A stretch of DNA of 64,000 nucleotides from Mycosarcoma maydis (GCF_000328475.2 NC_026485.1:248001-312000); one strand, 5' to 3'. Positions 41,757 through 51,228 are shown, counted from the first letter of the stretch. A program made the numbers and translations. Notes: a model not told the origin generated them from the letters alone.

Positions 41757-42381
41757 TCACGATTTGTGATTTGGTTGCTGTGTTACAATTGTGAATCCTG
41801 AATCGTGAATCCTGAATCGCGAATGGTTGCCGCCAACGCGGGGAAGTAACCCTTCCGGGACACGAAATACAGCGTGAAATACGAAAGGAAATCGTGAATA
41901 AACTTATCTTGAGTTTGTGGACACAGCAGCCGAGGCGCTCGAGTCGTGAGTGAGTCCTGTGAATCATGATTGGTCTCCGGCTAGCAAAAGCATTCCAGCA
42001 GCCGGAGACACACACACAGGGTTCTGAAAAATCCTCGTGTTGCTTGCTTCCTTGTACCTATCGGCCGTAACTGCCGAGCCACACGCAACACGCAAAATGC
42101 AAGTCACGAGTCGTGAGTGGAAGAATTTGGCCAGATTGTTAGGTTGAATCGGCATTCAAACCGGCTTTGGCAGAGAGAACATCACGCATGGTTGCATGAG
42201 CCTGATAAGAATATGGACACGCAATCGTGAATCACGAATCGTGAGTTGACAGCTCAGACCGTCTTCCATCTCATGGCTCAAGCTAGCTATCTCGATGTAG
42301 CGCACGACCATCAGCTCCTCTGCTTCAGTTTCTGATCGCAAGCAAGCTTGAAGTGCTGCTATAGACAACGCTATCAGGGCA
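41757..42381. other. Divergent promoter region, crotonase / DAO oxidoreductase
   Basis: No gene supported. Dispersed elements occur at about 41,755-41,825 and 42,219-42,246 (AATCGTGAATCACGAATCGTG, an inverted triplet). Confidence 0.55.
42219..42246. repeat. Palindromic dispersed element
   Basis: AATCGTGAATCACGAATCGTGA: a unit, its inverse and the unit again, 135 bases before the oxidoreductase start codon. Confidence 0.75.
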
Positions 42382-44091
42382 ATGTGGAAGCACGAACCGA
42401 CAGAGTATGTCGACATCTCGACCATCGGTATCGACGATGTGCCGCAAACACCTGCGCCCCTACCTTCGTCCTCCGATAAAGCAACCATCAGCTACTGGAT
42501 GGCCACCACTCCGCATCATTCTCTGCCAGCTTCAATCGACTATCTGCCTGAAAAAACAGACGTTCTCATCATCGGTTCGGGCATCACCGGGGTCTCGACC
42601 GCCTACCATCTCGTCAATGCAGTACCGCCTAGCTTGCCGTTCACCCCGAGTATTTCAAAGATCACCATTATAGAAGCGCGTAGCTTTTGTTCAGGCGCTA
42701 CAGGTCGAAACGGCGGACATTTGACCGCAGCTTCTGCTCTTGCATATACAGACATTGCTGCGAATCCGAACCATCTTCTTGGCGATCGCATTTCGAGCCT
42801 GCAGGCGGATGGCATCAAGTCAGAGTCCGCCAAGGCGGTCGAAGAGATTCTCACTTTTGAAGCAAATACAGCCAATGCTATCCGCAGCATCATCGCTCAA
42901 GAACATGCCGAAGAACAAGTTGGTTTCACAGACAACACAAATTGGCATGTCTGCGTGGAGCAAGCTGAGGTGGACGAGTTTGAGCACTCGCTCGCACAAG
43001 CGGCAAAGCACGACGGACTGCAAAGCTTCGTCCAATGCGTACGCCGCGTGCCAAAAGACGAAGTCGATCAACGAATGAACAATCCCACAGGCATCGTCGC
43101 CGTCTACGAGATCCCTGGTGCAACGTTGCACCCACGTAAACTCGTCAACGTCATCTACAAGCGTGCTCAAGCAATTGCTGCTTCCAAGAACATTGTGCTC
43201 AACTTGGTCACTGATCTACCGGTGCTCAAAGTCTCTTCACAGAACCAAGAGTACAGCATCGCTTCGACATCAAAAGGTGACATTCGCGCCAAATATGTGG
43301 TGCATGCTACTAACGGGTATGCATCTCACCTTTTGCCTCATCTGAGCTCCAGCGATGGTGGCATCATCCCCACACGTGCCCAAGTGGTAGCTGTTACACC
43401 TTTGCTATCACAATCACACCTTTGGGGCATGGGCCTAAGTGCCGGCGGAGGCTACGAATACGGCCACCAACGGCCGTTGACTGACTCCAGCTCTCCACCA
43501 TACATCATGGGTGGAGGACGTGAGTACGCAACGGGTCGAGAATGGGGTGTTGCAGACGACACTTTGCTAAACCCGCAAGTGTCAGCTTTTTTACATCCGT
43601 ATTTGAAGAAGATGTTCCCAGAATCATATGGTGACGATCTAGAGAGCGAGTGGACGGGGATCATGGGATATACGAAAACCAAAGATCCGCTCGTTGGCCC
43701 TGTGCCTTGGCCTGAGAAGGAGCAGGAAGGAGAGAGCAAGAGGAGCGCGAAGGAGTACATCGCAGCCGGGTATAGTGGTCATGGGATGACGAGGGCTTTC
43801 GGCTGTGCGGAGGCGGTGGCGGAGATGATCTGGGCTGATGTGATGGGCAAGAGGTGGGAGACAAAGTGGCCATTCCCGGAGTGCTATCTCACTGCTCCAG
43901 CGAGGGCTCAATGGAACGCAGTCAAGGTGCAAGTCCAACCTTCACCGACCAAAATGCAACAGGTCAACTCACAGACCTCTACTTGTGCAAGCACAGACGC
44001 CCCAAGGGCGAGCAAAGAAGCAAAATGCTCTGTCTCGTCAAGCAAACCACCTTCCACCGGGACATATGCTGGCTGCTGCATCGTCACATGA
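42382..44091 (+). CDS. FAD-dependent DAO-type oxidoreductase with C-terminal CaaX-like motif
   Basis: This belongs to the glycine/D-amino-acid oxidase (DAO/DadA) family. The 569-residue protein has the FAD dinucleotide fold at about 59-75 (TDVLIIGSGITGVSTAYHL), then ITIIEARSFCSGATGRNGGHL, the conserved second part of the FAD-binding region. A substrate half follows (YVVHATNGYASHLLPHL) and the C-terminal flavin contact IAAGYSGHGMTRAFGCAEAVAEM at about 459-482. The final 55 residues leave the fold, are Ser/Thr/Lys-rich and end GCCIVT; CIVT fits the CaaX prenylation pattern. The substrate is unknown. No signal peptide, PTS1 or membrane helix is seen. It is the last conserved gene before the secreted-protein island. 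Confidence 0.85.
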   Translation: MWKHEPTEYVDISTIGIDDVPQTPAPLPSSSDKATISYWMATTPHHSLPASIDYLPEKTDVLIIGSGITGVSTAYHLVNAVPPSLPFTPSISKITIIEARSFCSGATGRNGGHLTAASALAYTDIAANPNHLLGDRISSLQADGIKSESAKAVEEILTFEANTANAIRSIIAQEHAEEQVGFTDNTNWHVCVEQAEVDEFEHSLAQAAKHDGLQSFVQCVRRVPKDEVDQRMNNPTGIVAVYEIPGATLHPRKLVNVIYKRAQAIAASKNIVLNLVTDLPVLKVSSQNQEYSIASTSKGDIRAKYVVHATNGYASHLLPHLSSSDGGIIPTRAQVVAVTPLLSQSHLWGMGLSAGGGYEYGHQRPLTDSSSPPYIMGGGREYATGREWGVADDTLLNPQVSAFLHPYLKKMFPESYGDDLESEWTGIMGYTKTKDPLVGPVPWPEKEQEGESKRSAKEYIAAGYSGHGMTRAFGCAEAVAEMIWADVMGKRWETKWPFPECYLTAPARAQWNAVKVQVQPSPTKMQQVNSQTSTCASTDAPRASKEAKCSVSSSKPPSTGTYAGCCIVT

Positions 44092-44587
44092 CACACGCTT
44101 TTGACGCCAATCAAGACCACACCTTTTGATCTGAGCCTCCTGACTTCAACGCTTACCCAGGACACCTCCTCATCGATGGCTGCTCATCCTACAAATGCGT
44201 CCAATTTGCACCAACAGGCTTCCTCGATAGCCTGGCCCGTTTTGTACATCGGCCCATTGCTGTGTGACGTGTAGCAAGAGGTGGGACTCTTACTTTCTGC
44301 CCAACCAGATAAAAACGCCCGTGTTTTTGCAGTAACGTCCCGTGCGCTCTTTACCCTCTGACTAGTCTGTGTACGCAGCGCCGTCAGCGGCGGTACTATT
44401 TCGGGTAGCTCCCTGGTGAGACCACCGCTGAAACATTGTACACAGTTTTTGAGTGACTGCATAGGCCATACCACATTTCGAGTATACGCTTGTCACCACC
44501 CTAAGACACTAACTAACCAAAACATGCATGGTTGGTGGCTGTACACGCATAGGTTGATCAAGCATTTGCCTCACCTATCTAAATGGC
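44092..44587. other. Intergenic, left edge of the secreted-protein island
   Basis: Nothing recognisable. No exon-1-like sequence matching the downstream exon-2 relic was found here on the plus strand. Confidence 0.5.
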
Positions 44588-44800
44588 CGGAACACGCATC
44601 TTATCTACTCGGATTGGGATGCGCCAACTTCTTGCTTCAAAATCATACTCGGCCGTGGCGACGGCGGCAAGCGTTGGAGGATTTGGGTCTCTGATCAAGA
44701 CGGAAAGGATAGGGACCTTGACACAAAGCACTCTGACGAAACTCCGACAAAGTTCTGTCATGCCAAGTGGATCCACATTCACGTCGAGCATGATGGTTGA
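44588..44800 (+). pseudogene. Exon-2-like relic of the island secreted-protein family
   Basis: Translated in the frame ending at the TGA 44798-44800, this piece reads YSDWDAPTSCFKI ... RIWVSDQDGKDRDLDT ... CHAKWIHIHV. It aligns closely with exon 2 of the intact copy at 46.4-47.0 kb (YSDFNQDTGCYKI ... RIWVSDEAGKDRDIDT ... CTKWLHIHV). Similarity stops abruptly near 44,600 on the left; the conserved start of exon 2 (the FT..DP block) is absent and a stop codon lies in frame at 44,555. No exon 1 is visible upstream. The longer open frames in this stretch are in other phases and mask it. It lies opposite in strand to the exon-1 relic at 45.2-45.5 kb. Confidence 0.75.
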
Positions 44801-45189
44801 GGTCCGGAAGCAAAGTCTGCCCTTTGTTTGAACAGAGGTATCGGAGGGTACAGAGAGCTAGACTGCATATCAGCAACTGACATGAAATTGTCTGAGAAGA
44901 TAGAGACCGGTTTTGACACGTGCGGGAGCGATCTTGATTCAGTGCATTCGTACTAGCTATTAGAGAACAGAGGAATATAGTAAGACAGGTCAGGCAGATG
45001 AAAAGACCAATCGTGAATACAGGCAGTCTTTGCGAAGCGTGGAATCCGGTTGCAATGTGCGCATTCACGGAATGTTATACATGTCACAGAGTATGAGCTA
45101 GGGCTATGACAGGCGATAGGTGACTCCCAACATGACCTTTCCCGTTCGCATCGTGCACACGGTGTAGAGGTGTCGAATCAATAGTCTAC

Positions 45190-45508
45190 CAATCTTATCT
45201 TCGTTCTTGACGAGGAAAAAGTCGCACGGCTTAGTCTTGCTGTTGGTCACAGTAGCGTTGGCAGTGGACGTGTCTCCGTACCACATGGTATAGCAGGGCC
45301 ACTTGGGCTCGCTACCTGAAAGGCCAGCCTCAGCCTCAGCCTTACAATGCTTGTGGTACTTGTCGTAGCACGGCTACAAATTGGTGTACGATGGCCAATC
45401 GGATGAGGTTTTCATTGTTGAAGCTGGCGAGGCATAGGTGTCCTGTACAGAGAAGGCCCGAACGACCGAAATCGCCAAGGATGAAGCTTGGAACTTGAAG
45501 AGCCTCAT
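45190..45508 (-). pseudogene. Exon-1 relic of the island secreted-protein family with internal stop
   Basis: Reading down from the ATG at 45508 gives a signal-peptide-like start (MRLFKFQASSLAISVVRAFS), then SDWPSYTNL, an in-frame TAG (45374-45376), and AGLSGSEPKWPCYTMWYGDT and KPCDFFLVKNEDKIG. This parallels exon 1 of the intact copy at 47.0 kb (PSYTKLL, GSDPKWPCFTMWYGDM, DDFFLLKNGDKLG). The TAG stands where that copy has a CTG Leu codon. The donor is GGTAGAC instead of GGTAAGC. No exon 2 follows on this strand. The expected partner exon lies about 0.4 kb away in inverted orientation, so the gene looks broken by an inversion plus point changes. Translation from the next ATG (45286) would give only a short signal-less peptide. 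Confidence 0.8.
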
Positions 45509-45617
45509 CTTGATCTTAATGTGAGTACTGAAATGATGTCTGTGGAGTCAAATGCAGGAAAATGTGTGTTTGTGCTAGGACGACCAGGGATGTCGAACAC
45601 GAATGATACGATTGACT

Positions 45618-45640
45618 TTATAGGATTTCTCTGAAGCGTT
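45618..45640 (-). promoter_or_regulatory. Conserved TATA module of the broken paralogue
   Basis: The minus strand reads CAGAGAAATCCTATAAAGTC, about 110 bases before the relic ATG. The intact copy has CAGAGAAGTCTTATAAAATC in the equivalent place, so promoter and exon were duplicated together. Confidence 0.6.
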
Positions 45641-45641
45641 G

Positions 45642-46351
45642 TTTTTGCTGGAGTTATGGATCCCGACGCAACAGGATGTCTTGTCGCTCACCTGCAAGAT
45701 ACAGCGAGTCTCTCGCCTGCAAGAGACACTGGAATCGCCTGATTCACAGGAGTTTGCCGGTTGTTCGCATCTCACCACTTTCACATAGTCGCATTCACGA
45801 TTACTACTGCATCTTTGCACCGGTAGCATTACTAACGATGCAACCAAGCATGGCAAGAGACTATGAGTCCCTCATTCGCGCCAACACCGTCTCCATGTTA
45901 AGCCCATATGTAACACATATTCCCTGGTGGTCCTCGTTGGCATAGAGCATACGTTTTGTGTGGGTCAACACTGGCACAACTCAAGACAGAATGAGATCAT
46001 GGTTCCGCCAACGTCTGTTCGTAGGAAGGTAGTCACAGCTGGTCTTTCCAGTACTCTCAAAAGAGAAGACCACAACTATAGCTGGCAAAAGCAGGCCCTG
46101 AGCAAGCCACAGTAACGCTTCAACGCCAAAACTAACGATGTAGCAGTAAAGGAGCTTAATTATTCATGATTGCTGCAGGTAGATGGCGATTCACGTTACG
46201 CGGTGAAGTAGCTGAAGAAGGCAAGAAGGAGCTCACAACCATTTCAAACAGAGAAGCTTGAAGCATCTTTGATCAATGCGACGAGTTATTACACCATACG
46301 CAAGCTTGAGACTAGAACTTGTGGAACGATGGCAAAGCCGCACCAGTTTTA
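45642..46351. other. Intergenic within the island
   Basis: No further paralogue or other gene was recognised on either strand. One degenerate CATTCACGATTACT element is near 45,790. Confidence 0.45.
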
Positions 46352-47018
46352 CTACTCCTTTACATGAATGTGGAGCCACTTTGTGCAAAGCGTCTTTGAG
46401 GTCTCGTGATAGTTGCTAGTGTCAATGTCCCTATCCTTGCCAGCTTCGTCCGATACCCAAATCCTACGATGAAAGCCTTCCTTGTGCTTGAGCGTGATCT
46501 TGTAGCAGCCTGTGTCCTGGTTGAAGTCCGAGTACGACATGGAAAGGTCGGTAAAGAACCAAGACAAGGTGAAGGCTTGCTTTGGGTCGCGAGTAGTGAA
46601 GTCTGGGAGGTGGGACCAGAGAGTAAGTGTGAGTGGTGGCAATCCCGAACGGCTGTCAGTCTTGTCAAGTCCTCAGAACGGTGCATCTGCAACAGTAGTA
46701 ATCTAGCTTACCGAGCTTATCGCCGTTTTTCAGGAGGAAGAAATCGTCCGGTGCAGTTTTGCTGTTGTCCACGGTAGCGTTGACAGTTGTCATGTCTCCG
46801 TACCACATGGTGAAACAGGGCCATTTGGGGTCGCTACCTGACGGACCAGCGTCAGCTTCGCAATGCTCATGGTAGAGGTCATAGCGCGGCAGCAGCTTGG
46901 TGTACGATGGACAGCTGTCGAAGCGATTCATGGTGGGCGCTGGCCAGGCATGGATGACCTCAACAGAGTAAGCGAGGATCATCAGCGCTGCCAAAGCTGG
47001 GTACCGAAAGAGCGTCAT
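46352..47018 (-). CDS. Secreted protein of the island family (two exons, intact)
   Basis: Exons 47018-46712 and 46602-46352 join over a 109-base intron (GTAAGC...CAG, phase 1) into 185 residues. The N-terminus is a signal peptide (MTLFRYPALAALMILAYSVEVIHA). The mature part has PSYTKLLPRYD, GSDPKWPCFTMWYGDM, DDFFLLKNGDKL, and after the junction TTRDPKQAFTLSWFF, GCYKITLKHKEG, RRIWVSDEAGKDRDIDT and LCTKWLHIHVKE. Five cysteines are visible after the signal. No enzyme motif is seen. Paralogues at 47.8 and 49.4 kb share the intron position and phase and the exon-2 pattern Cys-aromatic-x-Ile ... Asp-x-Asp-Thr ... Cys-x2-3-Lys. By context it is an effector candidate of a smut fungus; it may belong with the Mig1-type proteins described in Ustilago, but I cannot confirm that from sequence alone. 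Confidence 0.8.
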
Positions 47019-47106
47019 CTTGATCTGGAGGAAGAGAATGGAATACTAAGGTGAAACGAGCAAGCATTTACGATTTTGATTTCAAGGTTAGCGTCAAGGA
47101 TGTGGC

Positions 47107-47133
47107 TTGATTTTATAAGACTTCTCTGAACCG
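47107..47133 (-). promoter_or_regulatory. TATA module of the intact minus-strand secreted gene
   Basis: TTATAAAATC on the minus strand, preceded by CAGAGAAG, lies about 95 bases before the ATG. It matches the module before the broken copy at 45.6 kb. Confidence 0.6.
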
Positions 47134-47806
47134 TTGAACACGCCTGTGTGAGCGTCTCCTCGTTGCGGAATGGAATTATTGCTCTAATCTAAGCAAAGCA
47201 AGAGGAAAGTGGGCCAGTGGGATCGCTACGTCGAGATGAGGTCAATTGACTCGCCTCCCACATTTCGAACGAATAAACAGACGATGGATGGAGACTACGG
47301 CCATCGCTTTCTGATTTCGTACCCACGCGATACTTAGGCTGTATCGTGTACGAAGGCTGTACCCACCGAAATGCCCCTAGGGCGTGTGTGCTCAATGACA
47401 TGATCCTCTTGGACAAAGTATCGAGTCACGGCCAGAGAGCGGTATTGCAAGCCACGAACGCAATGTACTAATGCATACTTACTCACCTCACTTGGCAGCA
47501 TATTCTAAAACGGTCGAGTCGGTCCTGTGGGACCGGTACATAAGTCCCGCATCTTGTTCTGAGGTATACAACCCGTGGACAGAGGAAGCGACGATATTCA
47601 CTTGTTTGCTCTACTTCCCGAGTTCCCGCAAATCTAACTTGGTCAGAACCAGATTGCTAAGGGCTGGGCGCTTCGTATCTATCACTCCTGTCCTGTTTCC
47701 ACTTATATCTAGATCGAAACGCGGCCCAGGTTCTTGTGCCAACCTCGCAACTCGAACCTTGCTCCTCAAGACACAATCAGGAAAACACTTGGCGCAGTTG
47801 ACGGGG
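47134..47806. other. Divergent promoter region between two secreted-protein genes
   Basis: No separate gene. The plus-strand frame of the next gene stays open back to 47471, but this part has no signal peptide or family similarity and is treated as leader. Confidence 0.5.
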
Positions 47807-48525
47807 ATGACGGGCCTATTCCTCCGTGTCAAACTTCTACTTTGCGCCGCCGTAGCAGTAATTGTCTTGCTCCTGCCAGCTGCTCTGTCCGCCAAGAAAC
47901 CTTTCTACGGGGTCGGTCCAGAAATAGGAGGTTTCCCAGAAATCAAAGGTGATCTGTTTACTTTCCCCTCACCTTGGGCCTCCGTGCTCGAACAAGAGCT
48001 TCCAGGCGACTGCATAGAGATCACGCCTCTCTACGTAGACACGATCATTTATGGAGTTCGGACGTCCCGTTCCCAGCCCGAGATTCATTTCGAGCTGGTT
48101 GGACATGGGCTTTCGATGGCCGGAGCCCAGATTGAGCCATGGCTGCAGCCTGTCAATATGACGAAGAACATCATTCTAGGTAACAACGAGGCTACAGGTG
48201 AGTTCATCCGTTTCGTTTCTTCACCAAGAAAAGAACGAGAAGAAGAAAATTATTGACGTTCATTCTGAGTGTAGCTTTCACCATGAACGACCCTGCCGTC
48301 GCCTTTGAGATTACCTTTCATCGCTATGGCGGTATGAAATTCCGCTATCTCAACTACGATCCCAGCACAAAGTGCTTTGACATCATGCTCCTACGAGATG
48401 TGTCCAAAAAATACAGAATGACCATTGGTAAAACGGTAGACGGTCCAGATTTCGACACACAGCTTCAGCTTGAAACACGCACAAACTTTTGCACAGACAA
48501 GCTAGTGATCAGGATCAGGCGGTAG
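47807..48525 (+). CDS. Secreted protein of the island family (two exons, intact)
   Basis: Exons 47807-48197 and 48275-48525 join over a 77-base intron (GTGAGT...TAG, phase 1) into 213 residues. The start at 47807 is chosen because it opens a clear signal peptide (LLLCAAVAVIVLLLPAALSA). The open frame runs further upstream to 47471 without any recognisable feature. The mature part includes GDCIEITPLYVDT and IEPWLQPVNMTKNII just before the junction, then AFTMNDPAVAFEITF, KCFDIMLL, RMTIGKTVDGPDFDT and NFCTDKLVIRIRR. EPW..P.NMT and FT..DP..F.I are shared with the gene at 49.4 kb; the exon-2 Cys, Asp-Thr and Cys..Lys positions are shared with all copies. Function unknown; extracellular, effector candidate. 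Confidence 0.78.
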
Positions 48526-49391
48526 CCGAAGAATCTTCAGGGCATAGGCAATAGTGCACTTAGAAAGATTCTTAGGGCGAACATGTACCTCTATGAATTG
48601 GGCAGCCGCTCATGTCAACGACCACTGCTATCTTAAAGCACACTCTCCTCGTCAGCTGATGGTTTTGATTCGAGTGAACATACTGTAAGAACAGGTGAGG
48701 CGGTGGGTTCAATACGAATCACGAATATTCACATTAAGTTACGTTGAAATTGTGATTCTTGTCAAATGATGTCTGAATCACAAATGGTCCACAAACGAGG
48801 GGCTCGAAAGCAGACTTGCTAGATTTCTCTACACTTTTCGTGACTGACGACTGTGGGTACTGAAGCTCGACTTACTCAATCGTTGCTGATGAGACCGGGA
48901 CACTACGCAGTTCTAACCCATTCTTTCCTGTTACTTGTCTTGTGTTCGAACAAGTCGTGATGGTTCAGCCCACCATACAGCGTCCCACACCTGACGAGAA
49001 CTCTGTTATGTTAAGTGAATACTATGTGACACTGAACGGGAGGCGCAGAGCTGCACTTCCTAGTCAAGAGCTGTGTGTCTCGACTCCGAGTTGGATCCAA
49101 CAAAACCGTGGCCTCTACTCATTCGACAATGATGGAATGAAAGTTTTTGCATCGCAAAACAAGGCCCACTGCAACCTGCGATCTAGGTGCCCCACTGTGG
49201 GATGATCTCATGTGAGCACAGAAATGTCCACCAACTACACTTTGAAGATATGTCTATGGCCAGACATGGCCGAAGGTGAGCCCATACGGAGTCGGCAGAT
49301 AAATACGCCACAATAAGAATCCACGCTACGCTCACCGTTCTATCCACCTTAGCCAAGACCCATACTACTTGCCAACACAGGACCAACGGCC
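48526..49391. other. Intergenic within the island
   Basis: No gene recognised. A short AATACGAATCACGAATATTCAC element occurs near 48,711-48,732, one of few in the island. The plus-strand frame at 48,942-49,205 has no signal peptide or family motif. Confidence 0.45.
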
Positions 49392-50302
49392 ATGATCGGA
49401 CACATCAGATTTGGTCTTTCGCTCGTCAGTAGCATTTTGCTGGTGTCACAGCTGACTTTACTTGTCCATTGCATTGTTGAAGACGAGCCAACCCCCTCAC
49501 CAGTTGAAGAAGAGCCAAGCGTTCCCATCACCTCGTCCAGCAATGTCGTACGCAGGGGAGGAAGTGGTAATTCAGACCCCTTTCCCCATGGGTTTGGCTA
49601 TGTTCCCAACCTACACAGAGACACTTTGGGACGTCCTCTTGGCGGACTCTACTGCGATCTGACTCCGCTCAAGATTGACACCGAGGGTTTCAACAAACAC
49701 TGTGGGCCAAACTCCGACTCAAAGTGGCCCTGCTTCGCGCACAATGGCAATGACAGGTTGGAAACTGTCAGCGTCGAGCCTTGGTCGAAGCCGCTGAACA
49801 TGACAGGTAATTCGGCTTTGCTCCGCACCAGCCTAGCCAGACTTGAAACTCGCAGATAGGATTCTCACCTCATCTGCTCTCTTTTGCGTTTCAAATAGAC
49901 GAAATCCGGCTCAAAGACAGCACTACGAACGGTGAGCCTTTGTGATGCTGACGCCTCGCTCACGGGACAGCAAGTGATTCGCTGACGCTACTGAGAATCT
50001 TTGTTGCAGCCTTCACCTTAAGGGATCCGTCCGTCGAATTCACGATCGCCTACGCACAGACCCGCAACGTAAGGTTCAGGTACTATGGCTACGAGCCCGA
50101 CACCGGCTGTTACAAAATCCACCTTAGCGGTCGTGAACAAGGACGCATCCACGTCACCACTACCGATGAAAACTACAGAGACATTGACACTTGGAACTAC
50201 CGGGAGACAGGCAAGCGTCTGTGCAACAAGTGGATCTTTATCGGAACGCGCGACCGCGACAGGTTTTCAGAATTACGCGATAGCGATGGTAGTGGGATCT
50301 AA
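49392..50302 (+). CDS. Secreted protein of the island family with a 33-base microexon (three exons)
   Basis: Exons 49392-49806, 49899-49931 and 50010-50302 join over introns of 92 and 78 bases (GTAATT...TAG and GTGAGC...CAG, both phase 1) into 246 residues. It starts with a signal peptide (MIGHIRFGLSLVSSILLVSQLTLLVHC). A Pro/Glu/Ser-rich spacer with VVRRGG follows, then YCDLTPLKIDTEGFNKHCGPN, SKWPCFAHNG and VEPWSKPLNMT at the end of exon 1. The microexon encodes DEIRLKDSTTN, which aligns with exonic sequence in the 47.8-kb paralogue. Exon 3 has AFTLRDPSVEFTIAYAQ, GCYKIHLSG, RIHVTTTDENYRDIDTWNY, LCNKWIFIGTR. All family positions are present. Function unknown; secreted effector candidate. Confidence 0.78.
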
Positions 50303-50823
50303 TCAGCTAGCATCGACACTCACATACGGCGATAAAGAACCTTCTTGCAACAGCTTATGATCATCCCCGATGGAATTGCTAAAAAGGTGCTTGTAGCAGT
50401 CTCGCTTCCATCAAAGATCATGGGCGTTGGCGTTTTGTTCGCATTCAGATTCGACAATCACGGGTTCCAACTTGCAGCTCAATATCAACTATTATCCTCT
50501 AGTTTGACAGAATTCGAACGGAGCTGAACCTTTGAGACTGGGGAACAAAGAAGTGCATGGAGCGATTCATTGAAGCGGAGTCCATAGACCACGATGAAGC
50601 CCTGAACTCGCCTTCAAATGGTCGGTTGGGCACAAGCACAAGCTACGTAGGATAGGTTCTGTCAAGGGAGAAGCGCTGAAATTGCTAGGCAGTAGAAAGC
50701 GCATGGATGCGTCAAGCAAACGATGGCAAACCAAGAAACTGGGACTAGGCTGATTTAATCTCCCTGCTTGGCATGAGCTAGAGCGCTTTGATCACGAGCT
50801 GCCATTGTGCTTCGGGATCAGCG
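50303..50823. other. Intergenic within the island
   Basis: Nothing recognisable on either strand. Confidence 0.45.
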
Positions 50824-51129
50824 TTAGTTGCTGTCTTTTGTGTCCAGAGCCGCGTCGCCGTGGATGGCTGGATCATACTGAACATAGCCAAAAGGACAAC
50901 CAGCACCACGTGTGACGCAGACGCCTCGAGAACTGAGAAAGTAGAGAAAGATGTTCTTGTCAGCGACCATCTGCTTGTTGCTACCGTATCTGAGAGCCGT
51001 GTTGACTCACATGGTTCTGATGGGATGAACGATGCAGCAATACTGCGTTCGAACATCACACTGCATGCAAATGGCCTGCGCCATGGCAGCGAGACCGAGC
51101 AAGGCGGACAATACGATGGTGAGCTTCAT
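50824..51129 (-). CDS. Small six-cysteine secreted protein (two exons)
   Basis: Exons 51129-51011 and 50932-50824 join over a 78-base intron (GTGAGT...CAG, phase 2) into 75 residues. The first 19 residues (MKLTIVLSALLGLAAMAQA) are a clean signal peptide. The mature peptide of about 56 residues has six cysteines spaced C-x2-C, CC, C, C (ICMQC, YCC, GVC, GCP) and ends HGDAALDTKDSN. An even number of cysteines in such a short secreted peptide suggests three disulfides. I do not recognise the family, and it is not similar to the neighbouring island paralogues. The longest open frames at this locus are in other phases, so simple ORF finding misses it. It is a typical apoplastic effector-like candidate by size, cysteines and location. 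Confidence 0.72.
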
Positions 51130-51222
51130 GGTCTCTTGTGACTTTCTATGGACGATGCTCGGTGAAAAGAAGTGGGGCTGCTTGATGGGTAAGGAGGGTG
51201 TACTGTACGTCTTGAGTGCCGA

Positions 51223-51228
51223 CTTATA
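51223..51228 (-). promoter_or_regulatory. TATA-like box of the six-cysteine secreted gene
   Basis: TATAAG on the minus strand about 95 bases before the ATG, the same spacing as for the other secreted-protein genes noted here. Confidence 0.45.

Noticed and set aside
44416..44694. Open frame over the exon-2 relic in another phase
   Set aside because: The phase that matches the paralogues is different, so this frame is coincidental.
47471..47806. N-terminal extension of the 47.8-kb secreted gene
   Set aside because: The extra 112 residues have no similarity to paralogues and would bury the signal peptide; the Met at 47807 is the better start.
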